The notes beneath the pieces are model-generated. The model searched no databases. It was not told where the DNA came from and saw only the letters and a program-made list of their open reading frames with translations. Both the position numbers and the translations under genes were made by a program. From Euglena gracilis (taxonomy: Eukaryota > Euglenida > Euglenophyceae > Euglenales): a DNA stretch of 64,000 nucleotides. Shown here one piece after another: positions 22,859 to 32,699 of the stretch; the stretch's first letter is position 1; each line of letters starts with the position of its first letter. The DNA lies in the NCBI GenBank assembly GCA_039621445.1, contig CP154955.1, positions 25,456,354-25,520,353 of the forward strand, read 5' to 3'.

Positions 22859-25800
22859 CTAGAAGAGAGACGCGAAGGGGTCCTTGGCCCCGGCCTGCTC
22901 CGCGCTGCCGGACCGCTGGTGTTGCGGGGGGAAGAGGCCCGCCCCTGCGGCGGAGGGCCGGGCGGCAGGGCTGAGGGGTGGCACGGGGAGGTCCGGCCGG
23001 ACAGCAAAGAGGACATTGCATCACCACCTCCCCCCCCACCTGCTGCTGCTGGACCCCCATGGGGGGGGGGGGGGGGCGGCGGGTGCAGCTCAGAGTCCTG
23101 GAAAGTTGGGCCTGGCGGAAGAAAGGCTGCTCGCTGACTGCCTTCCCCACAAACAAGGTCCCGAAACTGCAAAAAGGCGAAACAAATCAACAATCTACGC
23201 AAAAAAATTTTTCTGTTACATGTTCAACCCCTCCGCCAGCGTCCAACCCCGTACAGGTAGTGAAAGGGATGAAAAGGGAGAAAGTTCTTCGACGGGAGGT
23301 CCAAGCCCCCTGGGGGGGGTCCCTTCCAGCTTAAGCGACGCCCTAGCAGCAAGCCAGGTGCGGCAAACCCCTTGCTGTGAATGGTCCAGCAATGGGGGGG
23401 GGGGTGGCTTTGCAGTGGGGCAGGACAAATAGCCTTCAATGCGGATTTGCAACGCGTTTGCCAGAGGATTGCACCGCGACCCGAGCAACCCTTTTCTGGG
23501 AAGGGGGTGGGCGGGCGGGAGGGACGCCGTCAGTAGGATTGGCCATGACACCCCCCGCGCCGCAGGGGGCGGGCCGCCGCACACCACTCTTGGCGGTGCC
23601 GAGGGGCACGTAGGCCGGCTTGGCGGCGGGCTTCGGGTTGCTGCGGGGGCTGTCCCCGGCGCTGGAGCTGAGGAAGCCCTCAAGCAGCTTGGAGGCCATC
23701 GCGTCCACCGACGGCCCCCTGTGGCGCGCGCAGCACAGAACGGGGGAAGGGGCGCAGCGAAGACGAAAAAACTGTGGGCCAAACTGCCCATGGCTTTGGG
23801 GTGCCAAACGTTGGGTCCAAAATACGTTGCAAGAAGGTTGCGGGGTGCTGGTTTGTGACGCCGGATTCATTTGGAAGCCGAACCACGCCCGAACCTCTGC
23901 CTTTTGCACCTTCCATTGATGGCCGCAAAATCCCATGGTGCCAGAACAGCAACAGCTGTCCCCGCTGTGCATTGGCTTCCAGTGTGAGGCATGTTTCCCA
24001 ATGCCACATAGAAAACATGGGGAGGGAGGGCACGGTCAAAATTTCACTTTTTCGGACGTCTGAAGACCTTGGGAACTTTGGTGCATGAAAATTTACAAAA
24101 CTGAGTGTATTCTGGGTAAACGTAATAAAAAAATGTTTCTATATTTAGAGGCCGAGACATAAATTTTTTTTTAAAAAATGCCCTTTCCCTGCATGATTTC
24201 ACCGATCATTCTCGATCCACTTTTTCCCAATTTTCTGTGACGCAAAAAAAGTCCTAGAGTGAGCTGGACCCAAACTTTGTCTCAGTGGGGGAGGAAAAAT
24301 GATTAAGGCCATGAAGAGGTGCTGGGCGGCTAAACTCCATGGTCAGAGTGTCGTTTAGCAACCTCCTGGGGGGTTCCGATTCAGAAGGTGGGATATTTGA
24401 GTTGACTGGAAAAAAGGCTGCTGGTTGACCCCCCCCCCAATAGCTCCTAAAGTGGTTCCTGGCTGGAACTGGGCCGACCTGGGGTCGAATCAAAAATCGA
24501 AACTGAAAATTACACCCAGAGTTGCCAATTGTGCAAAAAGAATCGTTCTTGAATTCCGGTTCCGAATTTTGAGTGGCAGCCCATTTTTGATACATTTTTG
24601 CCAAACTGCTCTGAAAGCAAAAAATCTGGGTGTCTCCGGGCGGCTGGACAGGGAATAAAGCTCGTGGATGGGGCGGTGGGGTTCCGAGGCTGGAAAGAGG
24701 CTGATGGCTGGCTGGACCCCCATTGGGGGAACGGGTCCCCTTCGGCCAGAGCCTCGGCCTCGGGTCTTGAGCTGGTGCCCTCCAGCTCCAGATCTCCGAC
24801 CAGGGACCTCAAACTGTGCACGCCCATGAAACAGTGAGGGGCCCACACCCCTCGGCCTTGCCTTCCTTCAAAGGACTTTGCGGCCCAGAGCCCCCGATGG
24901 GCTTCGGGGGCGGGAAGAGGGAGTCCCCAAAGAGGGCCCCGTTGTCCGCGAAGAGGTCGGCCTTGGCCGCAACCGCCGGGCTGGTCGGGGCCGGGGGGAC
25001 GATGGGGGCGGGGGCGGCCTGTGGCCGGCAAGAGGGATGGGCCACAGATGGGCATATGGGCAAGCCACTGCAAAGATGGAGGGCAAACACTGCAGCACAG
25101 GCGGAGGAAATTCCTGGCAAGCGTCACCGGGGTGCTGAATGAGGGGGGAGGGAGGTGGGCTCGGACCCCCTTCCCCTCCGTGAGGGAGGGTTGGTCCCCC
25201 TCCCCCTGAACAAACAACACAAACAACAACAACAACGACGACGATGACGACGACGACGACGACGACAACAACAACAACAACAACACAAACAATACAAAAA
25301 AAACCCGTGAGAAAATCCCTGGGTACCAGAAAAACCTGCTGGAGGCACACACAAAAATGCTTTGCTCTCTTCGGCAACATCAAATATTGAGCACCATACC
25401 GGCCTTTGTTGTTCATTTGCATTTGCATCGCAAACAACAAGAGCACGGAAATGCATTGTGTCCTTCACTGGGTTCTGTTACGCGTTAACATTGCAGGCAT
25501 TCAGCCCCCAAAATATCTCGCGGATCGGATACTACTACTTGCTCGAAAGCCACCGCAGATGAATCCATTGACCCCCTGCCACAAACGAGAAGTCAATTGG
25601 GAAAAGGGAATTTACTAAACAAAAATTCAGTGATCTACTTGGGCAGCCAAAACCTCCCTCAACAGGCCATGGTTTAAGGTTCGCGCCTGCGTGGGCATTC
25701 CCTCTGAAAACACAACGTGATAACTATCAAGCAATTACCAAAACAGAGGCTCTGGTTGTAAAATCCGAACAAGGTGCACTTGCGTGTGGTGCAGCCTAAT

Positions 25801-28800
25801 ATAAATAAACTCACCCAGGTTGCCCATTCCTCCAATCCAACAAAGAAACTCCCTGAGCAAGGAAAATTTCACAAGATTGCTGTCAAACAACACTTTGGGC
25901 ACAAATAAAAACCACTTCTTGTTGTTAGCACTTGTACGTAAGAGGCGAACCCGACAAATAGCAGTGCGAAAATCAGCGATGGGGCACACCGGTCCGCCGC
26001 GCGGGTTGAATGCTGCGTCAAACGGCGCGGCAGCAAAGAGGTCGTTGGAATCGAAGACGGGGGCGGCCGCCGTGGGGGCACTTCGCGGGTTGAAGTCGAA
26101 GTCGTCCAGGCCGGCGCCTGGGGGGGGGGGGTGCGGAGCCAGTTGGAGTGCGTGGGGGCGATGGCAAGTGTGCAATGAGGGACAACGCCGCCTCAAACGG
26201 CACTGTTTGGTGACACTTAGCAACGGCAATGGAGTGTGAACTGGCGACGTGCAAGGGGGTAACGGTGCCATTGGACCCAGCAGGGGTGAGGTGGCTTGGG
26301 GGTACGGAGGGTGGACGGGGGACCTGCGCTCGTGGGGGCCGGTTTGGCTGGCTCCGCAGAGAAAAGGTCGAACGATGTGGTGGGGGCCGGGGCCGGGGTC
26401 AAGGACAGGGACCTCCCCTCAGCACTGGCACCCAATGGAGGGTTGGGCGACCTTTGGCCAAACACTCAGTCAGCTTCGTAAATTGTCATCCAGTTAGCTG
26501 ACGGTGCTGCCGCGACTGGGCTGGGCCAAAATCGGGGCTGGCCGTAGCAGCCCCGACCACTAGGGGGGGGGGGGGTCTTGGAAACCTTAAAGAGATGTCG
26601 GGGGGGGGGGCAGATTGCCATCAGAATGGAGGTTGCTGGTTGCGGGGCTGATGGACAGGTCATCAAAGTCAGGCATGGCAAAATCCCTGCGAGAAGGCAG
26701 GCATCCAAAACCTCGAGCAAGGAACGTTCAGTATTGGAATATATTGGAGCACTTCATCAAATGTTTGTTCAACTGCTTCCCATTCAACACCTCATGGAGA
26801 AAACAATTTAACTTTTCATCCCAGCAATTCTGCATAACAAAGCCAGCTGCAGTCCCAGGGTCGGAACATACGCCTTCGGCTTTGGTTGCTCCGTGGGGGA
26901 CTGCCGGGGTGGGGTCGGCTTGGGGGGGCTGAAGATGGGGGAGGGGCTCACGGGGCTGGTGTGGGCGGCGGCGGCGGCGGCGGCGGCGGGCTTCACCACC
27001 GTCCCGGAGCCGTCCTGCCAGTCCAGCTGGCTGAACAGTGCGCCGCCCGCCTTGACCGCCTGCGAGCCGTGCCAAACGAAACAAACGGGCCCACGGCGTC
27101 GTGCACAGCGACCGTGACCAGTCCACCCCCCTGTTGGAAATGGTGCAGCCAGCGTCCTTTCCTTACCCTGGACGCCCCCCACCCCCCTGGGAACTCATTG
27201 GACGGGGGGGGGGGGGCAGTGGCGCGGGACAGCCCAGACCACACCGGGGGCTTGGCCACGGGGGCGGCGCTGGGGGCGGCCTTGGCGGCGGGCGGCGGGG
27301 CGGGCCGGGCCTCGGCCCCCGCTGGGCTGCCCCCGGCCAGCCGTTCAACCACGCTGGGGGGAGAGGGGGGGTCTTCAGCCATGGGATCCGGGGCCATCGG
27401 GGGCAACCCCCCCGGGGTGGGGGATTCGGCTCAGGGAATTCCTTAAAGACACCCCCCCCCCCGGCGCTGGCTGGAACAGCCAGGGGTGGGGACCAAGGGG
27501 GTGAATCCTGCTGGGTACCGGGCAGGACCGGCAGGTACCCCCCCAAAAATGGGTAAACTTTTTTGCCAAAATTTTGAGGTGAACCACCCCCCTTAAAAAA
27601 CTTAAAAACGGCCATTTTGGGCCATATTTATGCCATTTTTGAGCCTGTTTTTTTTTTTCGGTCAAGCCCAGCTTCGCCACGCTGCAAAACTGCCTTACCA
27701 CTCGACCCATGTGGGGGGGGGGGGTTCGCAGCCCGGCTGGGAGTTGCTGGCTGGAACAAAACATGCCGGGTGGCTAGAAAAAAGGTGCTGCCTGGCTGCC
27801 CCCCCCCCCCCCCGGCGGGTAGGCAGGGAGGGTGGGGTCCGGCTAAAGAATTCCCTGGTTCAGCTGCCAGTTGGACCCAATCCAAGAATATTTCCTGGAA
27901 AAATGGAAACGTTCCACCCTCGGTAGTTTCAGGACCGAGCAATGTGCGGTAGGACTGCCCCCGAATCCTGACCCCCTGGGGTGAGATAAAAGAGCCCCCC
28001 CCCCCCCCCCGCTCCTGCCCCAATCACCCGTGGGGATGTCTTTGGGGGCGTCTGTGAAAAGCAACCCGGTCGCCACCGATGCTCACGGCCTGCGGCACGT
28101 ACGTCTCCGGGCGGGGGCTCTTGTTGGCCACTCCGCGGAGGGCCGCCACCTGTGAAGGGGAGGAGGCCTCGCCCGCCTGCACCGGTGAAGGGAGAACGGT
28201 GTGACAGGAAAGCGGGCAGGCCGACGCCAGATCGCAAAGTCCGCCCAGTGCAAACCCGCAACCCCACCGCCCCACAACCATTCCAGTGACAAGACAGCGG
28301 CTGAAGCCCCGAAAATGTGGTGCGGGGGTTGGCTGGGTTGGAGGGGGTCAGCTCGCCAACCCGGGCCACTCCCGTGGGGGTGGGGCCACGCCTGCTCCGC
28401 CACCAGCCAGATGTCCGGCCGGGCGGTGGGGTCCAGCGTGAGGCAGGCGCGGATGAGCTCCACGACCGCGGGCTGGAGGCAGGCGTCTTGTTACCCACCC
28501 CGACCCGGGGGGAGGGGAGGCGGTGGGGCTCAGTTTTGGAAAGGACCCTTTTGGAGCCACGGGCCTTGGGGATGTGCTGCGCCTCCAAAACCTGACAGCC
28601 CTCCCGGGGGTGCGACCTTTCTTTGAAGGAAGCCTGAGTGGAAGCTGTGGTCCGCCGGGATGGTGTAGCGGCCGTTGATGATCTGCAGCTTCTGCTCCTC
28701 GAACGGCAGCTCGAAGAAGCAGAGGTAGTAGAGCAGGCAACCTGGGGTGGCAGCAGCGGCGGCGGCGGAGGAGGCGTCAGCAATAACAGAGGCAACCCTG

Positions 28801-30891
28801 GCCGAGACATGGCCAGGAACCAAAGCCCCTTCCGGATCCCCCCACCTGCCCACCCTGATCACCTCACATGCACCCTGGCCCAACAATTTTACCCCCCCTT
28901 GTGTTCATTTTCTTTCCTACTATTTTGAGTGAAAATACACCAAGCCGCCCCCTTCATTGAGCAAGAAAAGCATCCACACGGGGGTCGGTGGGTGGGTGGT
29001 TCCGGACCATGACATTGCTCACCAACCCCAGGGGGAGGGGGGTCTTTTTCCCACTTTCAACCACCAATCACTCACTTTTCAAAAACCAGTCACCCACTTC
29101 CCACCCCCACCCCCTCCGGGGGGTTGGTCACTTTGGCCGCTCAGCCAAAAATGGCCAAAAATCAAAAGATTTTGGTTAAAAATCGGCCCCAACTATAGGC
29201 CCCCCGGGGGTCCTATAGTTGGGAGGGGGGGGGGGGGCAGCAAAGTTTTTTGCGTTAATGATGGAATAAGGTTAGGTGTGCAAATTAGGGTTAGGGTTAG
29301 GCCTAACATGTACACTGAACACCCGTCTATAAGTTACGCTGGGGTCGGACACACCTTAAGCAATGGTATGGTCCGGACCCCGAGGGTCCTTAAAAAAAAC
29401 ATCTGATCTGGTCAAATGATGCAAAGATCGTCCCCAACGAAACATCTGGTTTTCGGTCAGAGCCAAAAAGCCGAGTTGCGGGGGGTTGACACCCCTCCCC
29501 CATCACCAGGTCTGCAATTTGTTTCCCCCAGTCCATCCCCTGCCGGGGTGTTGTATGAACCCCCCCTATCAGGATTGGCAAGGGGTTGTGGGGCCCCCTC
29601 TGGGGGGGGGGGGGCTCGGGGGGGCCACTTTTGGGGGCTAATTTTGGGTCCAATTTTTTTATCGGTGCTTTGCGCCAAGAATAGAAGGAAATCCTGCTTC
29701 CGGCGGGGTACCCACTCAGCCCGACCCCCCACCTCCCCCACCCAGGGGGCTCGCCAGGACCAACCCCCCGGCAGGGGGGGGGGGGAGAAATTGCACATCG
29801 GGAGGTCGAAAATTGCAGTGCAAAAAATTGCACAAAATTGCACAAAATTGCACAAAATTGCACAAAATTGCACAAAATTGCACAAAATTGCACATACCAG
29901 AAAAACCATACCACAAACCAGAAAAGCTGCATATTCTGCCAATTTACCCTGTCGGTTCGCCCAAAAAGTTGCGACACAATCAGCCGTGGCAATATGCCAT
30001 GGCAACACTTACGCCATTCATCCTGAACTTGTTCATCATCAAGCGAAAGACACAACAATTCACACTTAGAAACTACCAAGGCACAACATACGAACCTGTT
30101 TGTAGAATGCCTATTGCTCCTTTGCCAATTGGCCGATTGGGTTTGAAAACTGGTAAACCAACAATAAACAGTCTTTGAACAGGAAATTTTCACTACGCAC
30201 ATCAGTTTCCCAGCAAAAAAAACTACCCCTGCTACCCATTTTTTTTTGCGAAAACTGGCTCCTACACTAAAAGTGTAGTCCAGTTTTTGCAATACCTCCA
30301 GAAAAAAAAAACGGTAAGTTCTCAATTGCATCAAAAACTGACATTTTCCAAAACAAAATGTCCTGGGCCATGTGCAATTAATTGCACAAAATTGCAAAAA
30401 ATTGCACATTTCGGGAAAATCGAAAATTGCACAAAACTGCAAAAATTGCACGGTGCAATTTCCCCCCCCCTCTGCCCCCGGTCAACAAACCAGATCGAAG
30501 GGGGAAGTTTAACCCCCGATTTCGATGGGGTTTCAAATGGGTGTACGTCCTTTCCCTGAAGGGAAAACGCCATTCCAGTCAACCGGAAATGCAACCGCTG
30601 GATGCAGCCGGCAACGGGAGGCACACCCAACGCCCAAATGTCGCACTTCTCGTCGATCCGCCGCTTGGACATCAGGTCGCACATCTCCGGTGCGCGGTAG
30701 CACAGGGTCGTGTTCCGGTCGATCTCCTCCTCCGCCGCGCTGCAGTCGCGGTAGCTCTGCGGCTCGTAGGCCGTCCGGATGCATGACCCGAAGTCGCACA
30801 ACTGAGGGGCAAGGAAGGGGCAGTAGTTTGGGCATCGGAGTCCCAGTCCCTCCCATTCACGAACCCCACCTTCAGGGGTCCCGCCTCAAAA

Positions 30892-30979
<88 letters not shown>

Positions 30980-32332
30980 CTGTGCACCAGGCCAGTCGAA
31001 CCAAGAGAGTTTTCAAAATTGTCAACAAGTCCGCTTTATTCTGAAGCTCAGAGCGAGGCAGAGTGGAGGTAGAGTTGACCGTTGGTCAGTTGAAAGTCAG
31101 ATGAAGAGAATTGGAGGTGAGAAATACATAAATTCTCTAGGGTATCAAATTCTTCAAAAAACATATTGCGGAAGGGAGTCACCTTGAACAATTTGTCTTG
31201 CCCGAGAAGCACGTTCTCAATCTGAGGGGCAGAGATGACGCATATCATGTACCGGAATGCAAGACCACCGGGCTACGGGGTCATTGCGCCAGAGTGGGAG
31301 GGGGAAATAAGGCCAATTCCACAGCCGCCGCACCCCCACTGCCGGGTCACCGATGCCGGCCTGGAGCACAGCACGCCTTCAGATCGCGATGCGCCACCGG
31401 CGGGTTCTGTGAGTGGCAGTGCGCCACCGCGCTGACGATGTCGGAGAAGATGCGCAATACCTGCGAGCCAGGCAGGCGGGGGGAGGGAGAGCACTGGAGG
31501 GCTGACCCCCCCAATCCACCTCCGCCGCTCGCTCGGCCGCGCACCTCTTTCTCCGAAAACCGGCGGTTCTCCGCGTGGCGCTCCTGCATCATGCCCAGCA
31601 GGGACTTCTCCGCATACTCCATCAGGATGTAGAACTCCGTGTGGGGGCCCATGTTGCGCTTCTCGGAGCCCACCACGCTGATGATGTGCGGGTGCTTGAG
31701 CGCCTGCAACGGGCATGGCCCGGGACAGACCACCCGCAAAGCCCCATGTTGCGGACTGAGTCCGCCGCACGGGGATGTAAAAAGAAACAGCGGGGCTGGC
31801 ATCTCACCCCCCCCCGGGAAAACCATCGACACACAAGCCCATTATCTCCCCCCTCCATCGACGATTTATTTCTCGGTTGCCCAACGGGCGGCTGGGCGGA
31901 AACATATTGTTTGGTTTTGCAAGGAGGGCATGGGGTCTTGACTACACCTGCCCGTGCATCAAAACCTGGCCCCAGTTTGGAGTCCGAGGCTGGAAAGAGA
32001 ATGCTGGGCCGGGGGACAGAATGCCCTCCAGCTTAAGGGACGCCCTGTCCCCATCAATTGTGCAAAGAGAAGGGCCGCATTGGTACACGCCAACCACCGG
32101 GAGGGGCCACCTTCAGCAGCTCCAGCTCGGAGGTCATCGTCTTCAGCTGCTCCGGGGTCTGGACGAGGCACTTCTTCAGCGCGAACTGGTTGTCGTACTC
32201 GTCCTTGCACAGCCACACCACCGCGAAACCGCCCTCCCCGAGCTTCCGCTCGAACTTCAGCTGCTTGCCGCCCACGTTGACGGGCGGCGGCAGGTTGACC
32301 GCCTGGATCGCCTCCTTCACGGCGGCCCGGCC
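22859..32332 (-). CDS. NAK-family (AAK1/GAK/BIKE-like) Ser/Thr kinase with endocytic-motif tail (5' end missing)
   Basis: Kinase of the Numb-associated family, which phosphorylates clathrin-adaptor subunits and regulates endocytosis. Kinase exons: 32332-32111, 31703-31545, 31460-31377, 31221-31183, 30801-30627, 28741-28617, 28472-28392, 28149-28087. Visible: glycine loop GEGGFAVVW, lysine in FALKK, HRDLK, then IENVLLGQ, LCDFGS, the NAK activation segment RNTTLCYRAPEMCDL, DIWALG, CLLYYLCFFELPF, and RPDIWLVAEQ. Tail exons: 27353-27245, 27059-26869, about 26417-26324, 26117-25990, 25018 to about 24885, 24813-24718, 23718-23588, and 22944-22859 ending KDPFASLF-stop (TAG). The tail is Pro/Ala-rich with FDLF, FDF, NDLF, ADLF and DPF motifs, as in AAK1-type tails that bind AP-2 ear and EH domains. 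Two introns use GC donors (after HRDLK and after VAEQ). An N-terminal exon above 32332 was not found. Family assignment is secure; tail exon borders are less so. Confidence 0.93.
24345..24722 (+). repeat. Dispersed repeat family A, copy 2
   Basis: Homologous to the copies at 8276 and 42540. Shared landmarks are CGTTTAGCAACC at the left, GGAAAAAAGGCTGCTGG, GGCTGGAACTGGGCCGACC, GTTGCCAATTGTGC and a terminal GGCTGGCTGGACCC. Its right end coincides with the donor side of the kinase-tail exon at 24718. Confidence 0.8.
25206..25294. repeat. AAC/GAC trinucleotide array
   Basis: (ACA)n, then (ACG)n, then (ACA)n within a kinase-gene intron between the exons at 25990 and 25018. Confidence 0.95.
27432..27857. 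mobile_element. 426-bp hAT-like TIR element carrying the GCTGGCTGGAA module
   Basis: Ends CAGGGAATTCCTTAAAG (27432) and CTAAAGAATTCCCTG (ending 27857). Flanking octamers ATTCGGCT and GTTCAGCT match 6 of 8. The interior contains the GGCTGG...GCTGGCTGGAA module shared with the dispersed repeat at 8.3, 24.3 and 42.5 kb. It lies in the kinase-gene intron between 28087 and 27353. Confidence 0.85.
28480..28636. mobile_element. Short TIR element forming an intron inside the kinase domain
   Basis: 157-bp element. The right end on the plus strand is GAAGGAAGCCTG (ending 28636) and the left end CAGGCGTCTTG (28480). Flanks AGTGGAAG and GCTGGAGG match at 5 of 8 bases, consistent with a worn target-site duplication. 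The kinase intron, 28616-28473, coincides with it: the donor AAAG|GTCGCA is inside the element, and the acceptor CTCCAG is in the flanking site. Confidence 0.75.
29000..29385. repeat. Repeat with GGACCAT...CATTGC ends
   Basis: Left end CCGGACCATGACATTGCTCA and right end reading TTAAGCAATGGTATGGTCCG are inverted partners. The interior has CACTTTTCAAAAACCAGTCA units also seen at 13.24 and 63.75-63.98 kb. The right-end sequence recurs at 13485-13518, next to an esterase exon. A TTAGGGTTAGGG stretch is at 29287. Confidence 0.6.
29772..30474. mobile_element. 703-bp TIR element with TTGCAC repeats
   Basis: Starts CAGGGGGG, then GAGAAATTGCAC, and ends GTGCAATTT, a C run, then CTCTG. Flanks CCCCCCGG and CCCCCGG are compatible with an 8-bp target duplication whose C run lost one base. 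Both subterminal regions carry ACAAAATTGC tandem units (29820-29893 and about 30380-30470). It occupies the kinase-gene intron 30626-28742. Confidence 0.8.
30892..30977. repeat. (CA)n microsatellite
   Basis: Uninterrupted CA dinucleotide run of about 43 units in the kinase-gene intron 31182-30802. Confidence 0.98.
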
Positions 32333-32428
32333 CTGGTGGGAGGGCAGAGGATGCCACTGTTCCTCCCGCTATCACGGGTGCAAAACTTCAGCCCGCAATC
32401 TGAAAAAATATCATTTTTAGGTGGCGTT

Positions 32429-32690
32429 CAGGCATTTGCTTAAGGACCTCTGGGGGGGTCCATTGGCCAGCCATTTTGCGAGACACTGGAAAAAAGGGAC
32501 CAGCTAGACCCCCAGAGGTCCGGGGTCCCCCGGCTGGGAAAAGTTTTTCCTCCGGCGCTGAGCGTGGAGGTGGATATGAGGTTGTTAATGTGTTTTTGGC
32601 TGATTTTGTTCCAAAAAAAATCCAAAAAAAGGCCATCGGCACTTAGCCCTAGCTAGTGGACCTCGGGGGGGGGGGGGGTCCGCTAGGATT
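32429..32690. mobile_element. Truncated copy of the 52-kb TIR element
   Basis: Begins CAGGCATTTGCTTAAGG. The following ~250 bases, including the stretch ending TTTTTCCTCCGGCGCTGAGC and the GGCTGATTTTGTTCC block, match the reverse complement of 52400-52658. The other terminal repeat is absent, so the copy is truncated. It lies just upstream of the first recognised kinase exon. Confidence 0.8.
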
Positions 32691-32699
32691 TCCACAAGC

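Noticed and set aside
28390-28395. Ordinary GT donor for the kinase exon ending VAEQ (AGGC|GTGG)
   Set aside because: That GT breaks the frame with the VAALRGVANK exon, while CAG|GCGTGG keeps it; I therefore prefer the GC donor.
29820-29893. Possible CRISPR array
   Set aside because: The 10-bp units are contiguous, with no spacers, in a eukaryotic intron and at a transposon end.
31919-32047. Element ending CTTAAGGGACGCCCTG in the first kinase intron
   Set aside because: The right end is typical and related to 23330-23350, but no partner end with an 8-bp duplication could be identified.
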